Assembly (NCBI GenBank): GCA_051920445.1
Contig: JBPPLN010000001.1
Span: 1,647,563-1,711,562 of the forward strand
Source of the DNA: CAG-177 sp003514385
GTDB lineage: Bacteria > Bacillota > Clostridia > Oscillospirales > Acutalibacteraceae
Direction of reading: 5' to 3'
DNA length: 64,000 nucleotides
How positions within the stretch are numbered: position 1 is the first letter of the stretch; each line of letters starts with the position of its first letter. Under the pieces are notes generated by a model. The model saw only the letters and a program-made list of their open reading frames with translations. It was not told the DNA's origin and searched no databases. Both the position numbers and the translations under genes were made by a program. Positions 32,250 through 40,546 of the stretch are shown one piece after another.

Positions 32250-32745
32250 TATCACGCACATTGCGAGCCTTTTGCTCCTTTGCGTATCCCGCGATACGCG
32301 GCAGTCGCAAAAAACTCACACTGCACGCAATCTTATTCAAAATGAGTGGTATCATATCACGAATGTTGCGAGCCTTTTGCTCCTTTGCGTATCCCGATAC
32401 GCGGCAGTCGCAAAAAACTCACACTGTACGCAATCTTACTCAAAATGCGTTGAATCATATCACGCACATTGACTGCCCCGCGAAGGGCTTGAGTATCGGC
32501 ATACACTGCGCCCCTCGCGGCACAGCCACTGCACGCAATCTTACTCAAAATACGTTGTGTCATATCACGCACATTGTGAGCCTTTTGCCCCTTTGCGTAT
32601 CTCGATACGTGGCGGTCGCAAAAAACTCACACTGTACGCAATCTATTCAAAATATATTTGTATCATATCACGCACATTGACTGCCCCGCGTAGGGCTTGA
32701 GTATCTACATACACTGCGCCCCACGCGGAACAGCAGTGCCAATGT
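32249..32745 (+). repeat. Tandem array of five ~104-bp units of two alternating hairpin types
   Basis: Units begin ATATCACG at 32249, 32354, 32457, 32562 and 32665 (lengths 105, 103, 105, 103 and a partial fifth). All share a linker of about 45 bp (CTGYACGCAATCTTACTCAA ... ATATCACGCACATTG). Units 1, 2 and 4 have core A: TTGCGAGCC ... GCGTATC/GATACGC ... GGC-TCGCAA. Units 3 and 5 have core B: CCGCGA-AGGGC ... GTAT/ATAC ... GCCCC-TCGCGG. In unit 5 core B is CCGCGT ... ACGCGG, a compensatory pair change. Open frames across the array only repeat its sequence and are not convincing genes. It splits the sugar operon. Confidence 0.85.
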
Positions 32746-32786
32746 GAATTTACACTTTAAATTTTATCTCAAACAGGAGAAGAAAC

Positions 32787-33512
32787 ATGAAAATTGCAGT
32801 TCAGCTTTACAGCCTTCGAGACATTATAAAGGGCAGCGGCGAGGAGCTTCTTGCCATTCTCCCGAAGATAAAGGCTCTCGGCTATGACGGCGTTGAATTT
32901 GCCGGATATTTCGGCGTTGACGCGGCGACTCTGCGCGCGGCGCTCGACTCCGCCGGGCTCGTCGCCGTCGGTACGCACATCGCCATTGAGAGCTACTCGC
33001 CCGAAAACTTCGACGAAACAGCGGCGTTTTGCCGCACTCTCGGCATGAAGACCATGGGCATGGGCGGCGCCGACCACGAGACCCCCGAGGAGCTCAAGGC
33101 GACCTGCGCCGAGCTGAAAGCGGCGGACGAGCGGGCGGCAAAAATCGGCATGAGCGTCTATTATCACAACCACTGCTCGGAGTTCGAGCCGATTTCCGAC
33201 GGCGTTATTCCGTTTGATGAGCTGAAGAAAGCCGCTCATCTCGAGATAGACACCTATTGGAGCTTCGTCGCCGGCCAGGATAACTACAAGCTCATCACCG
33301 AAAACCACGACAGGATAGCTCAGCTCCATGTCAAGGACGGAATAGGCCACACTCCCAAGGCTCTCGGCGAGGGCAACTGCGATATCCCCGAGGTCGTTCG
33401 CGCGGCAAAAGATATCGGCATCGAGTGGCTGATAGTTGAAAACGATGATCCCGTGCCGAATGGTCTTGACGACATCGGCAGGAGCATAAAATATCTTAAA
33501 TCCATCATCTGA
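32787..33512 (+). CDS. Sugar phosphate isomerase/epimerase-like TIM-barrel protein (AP_endonuc_2)
   Basis: This 241-residue protein belongs to the xylose isomerase-like TIM-barrel superfamily. Metal-binding segments are visible: GYDGVEFAG, YYHNHCSEFEP (H and E), LEIDTYWSF, IAQLHVKDG (H) and LIVENDDP (E). Members isomerise, epimerise or dehydrate free sugars, keto-sugars and inosose. It has an AACAGGAGAAG Shine-Dalgarno site. The distance from the previous gene is filled by the repeat array; the next isomerase begins 21 bp downstream. Sequence alone does not fix the substrate. Confidence 0.85.
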   Translation: MKIAVQLYSLRDIIKGSGEELLAILPKIKALGYDGVEFAGYFGVDAATLRAALDSAGLVAVGTHIAIESYSPENFDETAAFCRTLGMKTMGMGGADHETPEELKATCAELKAADERAAKIGMSVYYHNHCSEFEPISDGVIPFDELKKAAHLEIDTYWSFVAGQDNYKLITENHDRIAQLHVKDGIGHTPKALGEGNCDIPEVVRAAKDIGIEWLIVENDDPVPNGLDDIGRSIKYLKSII

Positions 33513-33533
33513 TTTTTAAAGGAGAGATAAAAA

Positions 33534-34499
33534 ATGAAGTTAGGCGTATTTACCTGCCTTTTGGGCAACCTTCCGCTCGAAGAGGCTCTCAAGTATTTCA
33601 AATCCAAGGGCATTGAGATGGTCGAGATAGGCTGCGGCGGTTACCCCGGCAACTCCCATGCCGACCCCGACACCCTGCTTGCCGATCCTGCGGCTCTGAG
33701 CACCTTCAAATCCACCGTCGCGGACAGCGGCCTTGAGATAAGCGCACTCAGCTGCCACGGCAACCCTGTCCATCCGAACAAGGCAATTGCCGCCGAGTTC
33801 GACAAGACGATAAGGAACACCATCCTTCTCGCCGAGAAGCTCGGTATTCATCAGATCAACACCTTCTCCGGCTGCCCCGGCGACCAGGAGAACGCGAAGT
33901 ATCCCAACTGGGTCGTCTGCCCCTGGCCGAACGACTTCTCCGAGATACTCGAGTGGCAGTGGAACGAAGTACTCATTCCCTATTGGACTAAGACCGTCGC
34001 TTTCGCCAAGGAGCACGGCGTCGACAAGATAGCCTTCGAGCTTCATCCCGGCTTCTGCGTCTACAACACCGAGAGCATGCTCAAGATACGCAAGGCAGTC
34101 GGTCCCGAACTCGGCGCGAACTTTGACCCGAGCCACCTCATCTGGCAGGGCATGGATCCCGTCGCCTGCATCAGAGCGCTCGGCGATGCGATATTCCACT
34201 TCCATGCCAAGGATACTAAAATCGACAAGTACAACACCGCCGTCAACGGCGTGCTTGACACCAAGCCCTATGCAGACGAGATTCACCGCTCGTGGATATT
34301 CCGCTCCGTCGGCTACGGCAACGACTTCGCATATTGGAAGGATATGATCTCGAACCTGCGCATGGTCGGCTATGACTACGCTATCAGCATCGAGCATGAG
34401 GATTCCCTCATGAGCCAGGACGAGGGCCTTTCAAAGGCAGTCGACTTCCTCAAGGATGTCCTTATCACCCAGAACACCGGCGATATGTGGTGGGTGTGA
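33534..34499 (+). CDS. Second sugar isomerase/epimerase-like TIM-barrel protein
   Basis: This 321-residue member of the same superfamily is longer than its neighbour. Metal-site segments: GIEMVEIGCGGYPGN, ISALSCHGNPVHP, IAFELHPGFCVYN (E and H), GANFDPSHLIWQG (D and H), AIFHFHAKDTK (H) and ISIEHEDSLM (E, H). The pattern is shared with enzymes of 3-keto-sugar, inosose and C-glycoside pathways, which use an oxidoreductase to form a keto intermediate and a TIM-barrel enzyme to rearrange or eliminate it. That pathway link is inferred from the operon. An AAAGGAGAG site precedes the ATG. Confidence 0.85.
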   Translation: MKLGVFTCLLGNLPLEEALKYFKSKGIEMVEIGCGGYPGNSHADPDTLLADPAALSTFKSTVADSGLEISALSCHGNPVHPNKAIAAEFDKTIRNTILLAEKLGIHQINTFSGCPGDQENAKYPNWVVCPWPNDFSEILEWQWNEVLIPYWTKTVAFAKEHGVDKIAFELHPGFCVYNTESMLKIRKAVGPELGANFDPSHLIWQGMDPVACIRALGDAIFHFHAKDTKIDKYNTAVNGVLDTKPYADEIHRSWIFRSVGYGNDFAYWKDMISNLRMVGYDYAISIEHEDSLMSQDEGLSKAVDFLKDVLITQNTGDMWWV

Positions 34500-34544
34500 T
34501 AAAACTTTTCGCGAAACAAATTTATATCGGGAGTATACAAAACA

Positions 34545-35612
34545 ATGGATAAGAATAAGAAGATAGGTTTTGCCGTTATAGGCTACGGCGGAATGGGCAG
34601 CTGGCATGCGTCGACCTGCGCGGACGATTTCAAAGACACGGCTGAACTCATAGGCATCTATGATATCAAGCCCGAGAGGCGCGCGGCTGCCGAGGCTGAG
34701 GGCATTCACGCTTTCTCTTCGCGCGAGGAACTGCTCGCTGACGATAGAATCGACCTCGTCACCGTTGCAACGCCCAACGATGTACATAAAGAAATAGCCA
34801 TAGCCGCCATGGCGGCGGGCAAGAATGTTATCTCCGAGAAGCCCGTGGCGCTGAGCCAAGAGGAGCTCGAGGAGATGATAGCCGCGTCCAAAAAGTACGG
34901 CAAGCTCTTCACCGTCCATCAGAACAGACGCTGGGATCCGGACTTCAAGTGCGTCCAGAAGATCCTTGCGGATAACGAACTCGGCAAGGTGTTCCGCATC
35001 GAGTCCCGCGTTCAGGGCTCGCGCGGCATCCCTGGCGACTGGCGCAACCAGAAGGCGCACGGCGGCGGTATGGTGCTCGATTGGGGCATCCACCTGCTCG
35101 ACCAGGCGCTGCGCATCGGCGAGGGCAGAAAGCTCATCTCCGTCTATGCAGAGCTGACAAATGTCACCAACGAGGAATGCGACGACGGCTTCAGAGTCAC
35201 GCTTATCTTCGAGGGCGACCTTTCGATGTATGTCGAGGTCACCACGAGCAATTTCATCGAGCTTCCGCGTTGGTATATCCTCGGCGAGAACGGCTCCGCC
35301 GTTATAAACGACTGGGATCTCAACGGCGAGATAGTCAAGGTCTCCGATTGGGAGAACCGCGACGCAGTGCCGATCCTAGCGGGCGTCGGACTGACAAAGA
35401 CCATGGCTCCGAGAACCGACGATACTATCAAGCACTATCCGCTGCCCAAGGTTGATTCGAGCTGGACTCAGTTCTATGAGAACGTCTTCGCTGCTCTCAG
35501 AGGAGAAGAAGAGCAACTGATAACGCACGACCAGCAGCGCAGACTGCTCAAGCTCGTTGACGCCATTTTTGAGAGCGGAAACGAGAACAAGGTCGTTTTC
35601 TTCGACAAATAA
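34545..35612 (+). CDS. Gfo/Idh/MocA family sugar oxidoreductase, last gene of sugar operon
   Basis: This 355-residue paralog of the gene at 31167 has the Rossmann motif AVIGYGGMGSWHASTC, EKPVALS with the catalytic lysine, and GGMVLDWGIHLLDQAL with the catalytic histidine. Having two different oxidoreductases with two isomerases suggests a cycle in which one enzyme makes a keto-sugar and the other reduces the product, regenerating NAD(H). ATG at 34545 follows a weak CGGGAGTAT site 45 bp after the preceding stop. A loose hairpin (TCGCCG at 35625 with CGGCGA at 35661, then T5) may terminate the operon. Confidence 0.9.
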   Translation: MDKNKKIGFAVIGYGGMGSWHASTCADDFKDTAELIGIYDIKPERRAAAEAEGIHAFSSREELLADDRIDLVTVATPNDVHKEIAIAAMAAGKNVISEKPVALSQEELEEMIAASKKYGKLFTVHQNRRWDPDFKCVQKILADNELGKVFRIESRVQGSRGIPGDWRNQKAHGGGMVLDWGIHLLDQALRIGEGRKLISVYAELTNVTNEECDDGFRVTLIFEGDLSMYVEVTTSNFIELPRWYILGENGSAVINDWDLNGEIVKVSDWENRDAVPILAGVGLTKTMAPRTDDTIKHYPLPKVDSSWTQFYENVFAALRGEEEQLITHDQQRRLLKLVDAIFESGNENKVVFFDK

Positions 35613-35821
35613 TATATTATAATTTCGCCGCGCAGCGAAAGCCGAAAGACTTTTACCGCACGGCGATTTTTGATTTGGCAGTAATTCCTCTTTAGGTCTC
35701 GTTATATTGCATAGCAGGCTAACTTTTAGTGCAAAGTGCATAAATTACGGCTTTCGAATTTGGCTATAATAATCAAGAAGTAGAGATTTGTGAACAAAAA
35801 ATGAAGATTTGCTTCCGGGGA

Positions 35822-35850
35822 TTGACTAACGGTCATTTTTGTAGTAAAGT
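35822..35850 (+). promoter_or_regulatory. Promoter and candidate operator of TetR-MMPL operon
   Basis: TTGACT (35822-35827) and TAAAGT (35845-35850) are 17 bp apart. TGAC-TAACG-GTCA (35823-35835) is a short palindrome overlapping the -35, well placed for autorepression by the TetR protein. Binding is inferred. Confidence 0.6.
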
Positions 35851-35897
35851 ATCTCACGCAAAAGAAAGTGACCGGCAGTCAGTACGGAGGTGAACAC

Positions 35898-36491
35898 ATG
35901 GCGACGGTTGAAGAAAACAAGACCGAGAAGCGGTCGAAGCTTATGGAAGCGGCTCATTCGCTCTTTACGAGCGGCAGTGCGCTCAAGCCTCCGACAATAG
36001 ACGAGGTCGTCAAAATGGCGGGTGTTGCCAAAGGTACGTTTTATCTGTACTTCAAAGATAAATATGACCTCATGGATCAGCTCTTTTTGAAAAAGCTTGC
36101 CGAGTGCGTCAATTCCGCGCTCTTTAAAACGCGGCAGCAGCTCGCCGGCAGACAGGTTGAAGACGCCGAGCGCGTGAACGCCTTTCTCGATAACGTTTTT
36201 ATGTATATCGATGAGAACAAAGCGTTCCTGCCCCTAATCAGAGACCGCGTCTCCTCGTGCTACCGCCTGATGCTCAAGGGCAGGGAAGCGGAGCTCAAGG
36301 AAGCATACGACAGCCTCGTAAAGCTGTTCCTGCGCCACGGCTTCACGGAATACGAGAGCGAGATGAACATATATATGTTAGTCTCGATGCTCGCGCCCGT
36401 CAGCTGCGACAGCGCGATCCAGGGCGAACCGTATAAGCTCGATGAAATAAAGAGCGGAATGCAGCGCCTGACAAACAAACTTTTAGCATAA
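35898..36491 (+). CDS. TetR family transcriptional regulator
   Basis: This 197-residue protein has the TetR N-terminal helix-turn-helix: LMEAAHSLFTSGS, then TIDEVVKMAGVAKGTFYLYF ending KDKYDLMDQLF, at about residues 14-62. The C-terminal ligand domain is helical without a recognised signature. ATG at 35898 has GGAGGTG at 6 bp. It lies 16 bp upstream of the MMPL transporter gene, so it probably represses its own operon until a ligand is bound, using the palindrome at 35823-35835. Confidence 0.92.
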   Translation: MATVEENKTEKRSKLMEAAHSLFTSGSALKPPTIDEVVKMAGVAKGTFYLYFKDKYDLMDQLFLKKLAECVNSALFKTRQQLAGRQVEDAERVNAFLDNVFMYIDENKAFLPLIRDRVSSCYRLMLKGREAELKEAYDSLVKLFLRHGFTEYESEMNIYMLVSMLAPVSCDSAIQGEPYKLDEIKSGMQRLTNKLLA

Positions 36492-36507
36492 TAAGGAGGA
36501 AAGGGAT

Positions 36508-38622
36508 ATGATATCTAAAAAGTTAGCAAAGTGGATAGCCTACCATCCCAAAACTGTTCTGATAGTTTGTCTTATCCTGATAATCCCGTCGATAATCGGA
36601 TATTTACTGACGGGTGTCAACTATGACATTCTGTCATATCTGCCGGAGAACCTTGAATCCGTTCAGGGCGAGCAGATACTCGATGAAACTTTCCACAATT
36701 CGGCGAGTTCATTTATTATAGTAAAAGACACCGAGCCCAAGGATATCCAGAAGCTCGAAGATCAGATCCGCCAGGTCGAGGGCGTCAGCAATGTTATCGG
36801 CGCTACTGATATCGCGGATGTGACGATACCGAAAGAGATTCTTCCCGAGGTTCTGACCAACGTCTTCTATTCGCAGGACGGCAGCTCGACGCTGATAATG
36901 GTTCAGTATAAGAACTCCGGCTCGTCTCAGGTGACTATGGACGCTATCGCTTCCATACGCAAGATAATGAACAAGAATATGCTCCTGAGCGGTCTTTCGG
37001 CGATAACCGTTGATACAAAAGACTTGACAAACAGCCAGGCTCCGCTCTATGTCGTAATCGCCATCGCCCTCGCGCTTATAGCACTGTCGTTCACGATGAC
37101 CTCGTGGGTGCTCCCGTTCGTGCTTCTTGCGGCGCTCGGCACCGCGGTCATATACAATATGGGCACGAATATAATCTTCGGCGAGATTTCGTTCATAACG
37201 AAGAGTATCGCCGCTATCCTCCAGCTTGGCGTTACGGTCGACTACTCCGTCTTCCTTATGGACAGATTCGAGGAGGAGAAGAAGCACCATGACACGAAGA
37301 AGGACGCCATGGCTGCGGCAATCGATTCGACCTTCCTCTCCCTTATGGGCAGCTCGCTGACAACCGTTTTCGGCTTCCTCGCGCTGTGCTTCATGAGCTT
37401 CACGCTCGGCAAGGATATGGGTCTTGTCATGGCAAAGGGCGTTATCCTCGGTGTTATTACCGTCGTTACCTTCCTGCCCTCGCTGATACTCATGCTCGAC
37501 AATGTCATTGAAAAGACAAGACATAAGAGCCTCGCGCCGAAGTTCAATAAGATAAGCGACTTCGCGATAAAACACAGAAGAGTTATAGCGATAATCTTCC
37601 TCGTGCTCTTCATCCCATCTTACTTCCTGCAAAACAACGTCAAGAAGTATTACAACATGGATAAGGCAATCCCGCAGGATCTGCCGTCAATATCCGCTCT
37701 CAATACGATGAAGAAAGACTTCAACATGGCAACGACCCATTTCATCATCCTTGACGATAAGATAACCGAAGCGAATATAAACGCGCTGACGAGCGAACTC
37801 AACGATGTCGAGGGCGTCACGAATGTCCTCTCGCTCAACAGCTTCATCGGCACGGCAATCCCGAGCGTAATGCTCCCGGATTCGATAAAGGAGATATGCG
37901 TCCAGGACGGCAAACAGCTCATGATGCTCAACTCCTCTTATTCGGCAGCTACAGATGAAGAAAACGCACAGATTGAAAAGATAACCTCGATAGTCAAGAA
38001 GTACGACGAGGGCGGAATACTGACGGGCGAAGGAGTCCTGACCAAGGACCTGATAACCGTCGCCGAAAAGGACTTCGTCGTCACCGGAGCTATCTCTATG
38101 CTCGCGATATTCATTCTTGTCGCGATAGTCTTCAAGTCCCTGTCGATACCGCTGATACTCGTCGCGTCGATAGAGCTTGCAATTTGGGTCAACATCAGTA
38201 TCTCGACCCTGACGGGCACTACGATATGCTTCATCGCGCCGACTATCATCAGCTGCGTGCAGCTCGGTGCAACGGTCGACTACGCAATACTCATGACAAC
38301 GAGATTCAGAGAGGAACTCCAGAAGTGCGGCGATAAGCTCGAGGCTATCAAGATAGCCGCGAAGGAGTCGAGCCGCTCGATATTCCAGAGCGCACTCGTG
38401 TTCTTCAGCGCAACATTCGGCGTCTACTGTATCTGCGATATAGATATAGTCAAGGGTGTCTGCCTCATGCTTGCAAGAGGTTCCGTTATCAGCGCACTCG
38501 TTATCATGGTTATGCTTCCCGGCATCCTCGCCATCTGCGAAGGCGCTATCAATAAAACATCCATCGGCTGGCGCGTTCCCCGCGTTAAAAAGGAGCGCAA
38601 GAGCCGCAAGGCAAAGGCTTGA
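36508..38622 (+). CDS. MMPL/RND superfamily exporter
   Basis: This 704-residue protein has two tandem halves, each with one N-terminal helix, an extracytoplasmic loop of about 150-170 residues and a bundle of five helices. Typical segments are GVNYDILSYLPEN, LQLGVTVDYSVFLMDRFEEE in half one and VQLGATVDYAILMTTRFREE in half two; the D-Y pairs are the proton-relay residues of MMPL proteins. It likely exports lipids, peptides or amphiphilic compounds by proton motive force. It sits between a TetR gene (16 bp) and a lipoprotein gene (17 bp), so one operon. Confidence 0.92.
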   Translation: MISKKLAKWIAYHPKTVLIVCLILIIPSIIGYLLTGVNYDILSYLPENLESVQGEQILDETFHNSASSFIIVKDTEPKDIQKLEDQIRQVEGVSNVIGATDIADVTIPKEILPEVLTNVFYSQDGSSTLIMVQYKNSGSSQVTMDAIASIRKIMNKNMLLSGLSAITVDTKDLTNSQAPLYVVIAIALALIALSFTMTSWVLPFVLLAALGTAVIYNMGTNIIFGEISFITKSIAAILQLGVTVDYSVFLMDRFEEEKKHHDTKKDAMAAAIDSTFLSLMGSSLTTVFGFLALCFMSFTLGKDMGLVMAKGVILGVITVVTFLPSLILMLDNVIEKTRHKSLAPKFNKISDFAIKHRRVIAIIFLVLFIPSYFLQNNVKKYYNMDKAIPQDLPSISALNTMKKDFNMATTHFIILDDKITEANINALTSELNDVEGVTNVLSLNSFIGTAIPSVMLPDSIKEICVQDGKQLMMLNSSYSAATDEENAQIEKITSIVKKYDEGGILTGEGVLTKDLITVAEKDFVVTGAISMLAIFILVAIVFKSLSIPLILVASIELAIWVNISISTLTGTTICFIAPTIISCVQLGATVDYAILMTTRFREELQKCGDKLEAIKIAAKESSRSIFQSALVFFSATFGVYCICDIDIVKGVCLMLARGSVISALVIMVMLPGILAICEGAINKTSIGWRVPRVKKERKSRKAKA

Positions 38623-38639
38623 ACAAGGAGGGCAATAAA

Positions 38640-40277
38640 ATGAAGAAAAACTTTATTCTCAAATCGGCGCTCTGCCTCACTCTCGCGGCGAGCATACTCA
38701 CCATGGGCGCCTGCAAGAGCACCGGCGACAACGGCGACACTACCTCGGCGTCCGGCGATGAGCAGGCCGCGCCTGTATATTACACCGATGTGCCCGGTTC
38801 CGTGAAGAAGAGCGAGACCGTGTATGTCAACATGGACAACAGCGGCGATGTCAAGGATATCACCGTCACCGACTGGCTCCACACCGACAAGGGCCAGGTC
38901 AAGGTCAGCGACACAAGCTCGCTGAAAAACATCACCAATGTCAAGAGCAACATCAAGCCCGTCAGCGAAAACGGCGGCATCACCTGGCATATGGACACGA
39001 CCGACCTCTATTACAGCGGCAAGAGCAACAAAGAGCTGCCTGTAAAAATCAACATCAAATACTTCCTCGACGGCAAAGAGATGTCCGCCAAGAAGATTTC
39101 CGGCAAGAGCGGCAAGGTCGAGATAAAGATCTCCGTTGAAAACAATCTCTACAAGACCGAGAAGATAAACGGCAAGCAGGTCAAGATCTACAATCCCATC
39201 GCGGTTGTCGGAGGCATGATCCTTCCCGAGGGTCAGTTCCAGAACATGACTCTCACAAACGGCAAGCTCGTCGGCGACGGCACAAAGGAAATCGCTCTTA
39301 TTGTCAGCATGCCCGGCATGAACGAAACTCTCGGACTCGACAAGCTCAATATCGAGGATCTGAACTTCGCCACCGAGTTCACCCTCTCCGCCGAAGTTGA
39401 GAACTTCTCGCTCGGCAATATGTACTTCGCGGCAGTGCCGATCTCCATGCTCGGCACGGAGTTCAAGATGCCCGACAGCCTCGATGATCTCCAGACCACT
39501 CTCGGCCAGCTCAAAGAGCTTGAAAAGGCTCTCAACTCCATGGATCCCAACAAGATCATAACGAACCTTATGACCAACAAGACGAAGATAAACGAGCTTG
39601 TCAACACGATGAACGAGGCAGTTGAGCTCTATCAGAACAACCGCGTCCTCTTCGAGATTCTGCCCAAGTATATGACCGAAGAGAACATCGCGAAGTTCAA
39701 GAAGCTCTTCAACAGCCTTGATCCCAATGAGCTCAAGGAAGTCATAACCCTGCTCAACAACCCCGTGCTCCAGAAGTTCTTCAAGAACCTGCCCGAGATA
39801 GCAGAGAACATGAACGATGTCCTGCCTCTTATCGAGGAGTTCTCAAAGGATATGTCCGACCCCGAGGTTCAGAAGGCAATAAACAACCTGCCCAAGACCC
39901 TCGAGCAGCTCTCCGAGATACAGAAGACCATTGACGACAATCAGGAACTGATAAACGGACTCGCCAAGCTCATGAGCAAGGAGAATGTCCAGAAGCTCAA
40001 TGACCTCATCGACAGCATCGATTCCGACGACTATGCAGGCAAGCTCCAGAAGTACGGCGTGCTCGCCGAGGATGCCGACGATCTTATCGCGAAGCTCCAG
40101 TCGATGATATCTTACGGTGCATCGTATGATATCTACACCGAGAAGACTGCGGGCACCGAGTCGAACGTCATGTTCATCTATCAGACCACGCCTATCGCTT
40201 CGAGCAGCAGCGCTTCGACCGCCACGACCGACACCACCGAGTCGCTCCCGTGGTACAAAAAGATATTTAAGAAATAA
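38640..40277 (+). CDS. Lipoprotein partner of the MMPL exporter
   Basis: The 545-residue product has a lipobox signal (LTMGAC near residue 24), a beta-rich N-terminal domain of about 230 residues (VYVNMDNSGDVKDITVTDWL, SGKSGKVEIKISVENN) and a helical, coiled-coil-like C-terminal half with heptad-type repeats (LEKALNSMDPNKI, EITLLNN-type, LPKTLEQLSEIQKTI), ending in a Ser/Thr-rich tail and basic WYKKIFKK. Similar MMPL-associated lipoproteins are thought to bridge the exporter to the cell envelope; this is inferred. AAGGAGGG lies 7 bp before the ATG at 38640. Confidence 0.85.
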   Translation: MKKNFILKSALCLTLAASILTMGACKSTGDNGDTTSASGDEQAAPVYYTDVPGSVKKSETVYVNMDNSGDVKDITVTDWLHTDKGQVKVSDTSSLKNITNVKSNIKPVSENGGITWHMDTTDLYYSGKSNKELPVKINIKYFLDGKEMSAKKISGKSGKVEIKISVENNLYKTEKINGKQVKIYNPIAVVGGMILPEGQFQNMTLTNGKLVGDGTKEIALIVSMPGMNETLGLDKLNIEDLNFATEFTLSAEVENFSLGNMYFAAVPISMLGTEFKMPDSLDDLQTTLGQLKELEKALNSMDPNKIITNLMTNKTKINELVNTMNEAVELYQNNRVLFEILPKYMTEENIAKFKKLFNSLDPNELKEVITLLNNPVLQKFFKNLPEIAENMNDVLPLIEEFSKDMSDPEVQKAINNLPKTLEQLSEIQKTIDDNQELINGLAKLMSKENVQKLNDLIDSIDSDDYAGKLQKYGVLAEDADDLIAKLQSMISYGASYDIYTEKTAGTESNVMFIYQTTPIASSSSASTATTDTTESLPWYKKIFKK

Positions 40278-40288
40278 GATTCAATAAT

Positions 40289-40327
40289 AAAAGACTGCGG
40301 ACAGTGGTTTGCTGTTCGCAGTCTTTT
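40289..40327 (+). terminator. Intrinsic terminator of TetR-MMPL operon
   Basis: AAAAGACTGCG (40289-40299) pairs with CGCAGTCTTTT (40317-40327). Confidence 0.88.
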
Positions 40328-40415
40328 GCTTTTGGACAAAATTCAAAAAGTGTCCCAAAATGCGACACTCTCCAAAAGGTGAGATTTTTTGGCACAAAAC
40401 TGAATTTTTGACCGT

Positions 40416-40443
40416 TTGAAAAAATGAAAAAGGCGGTTATAAT
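40416..40443 (+). promoter_or_regulatory. Promoter of radical SAM gene
   Basis: TTGAAA (40416-40421) and TATAAT (40438-40443) at 16 bp spacing. The expected start of transcription, near 40450, coincides with the 5' end of a long hairpin. Confidence 0.75.
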
Positions 40444-40450
40444 ATAGCCA

Positions 40451-40528
40451 AAGACCGACGGACGCGGCAGGCCCTCTTTTCCATCTTTTCCCTTATTCCT
40501 TACAAATTCTGCCAAGTCTGTCGGTCTT
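40451..40528 (+). promoter_or_regulatory. 5' leader hairpin, candidate cis-regulatory RNA
   Basis: AAGACCGAC (40451-40459) pairs perfectly with GTCGGTCTT (40520-40528); inside, GAC/GTC and GGCAG/CTGCC extend the stem, leaving a pyrimidine-rich loop of about 38 bases. It would cap the 5' end of the radical SAM mRNA, 18 bases before the start codon. I recognise no riboswitch core. It may stabilise the message or control translation. Confidence 0.6.
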
Positions 40529-40546
40529 ATTTACAGCGAAAGGACA

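Noticed and set aside
32209..32680. Open reading frames across the tandem array
   Set aside because: They translate the repeat units with repeated segments such as CVSRY and HITHI, have no Shine-Dalgarno site, and overlap in several frames.
32249..32745. CRISPR array
   Set aside because: The shared parts are degenerate linkers of about 45 bp, and the segments between them fall into two repeated types instead of unique spacers. No cas gene is in the window.
32249..32745. Integron attC array
   Set aside because: Although GTTGAAT-like sites appear in one unit, they are not conserved in the others, no gene cassettes lie between units and no integrase is present.
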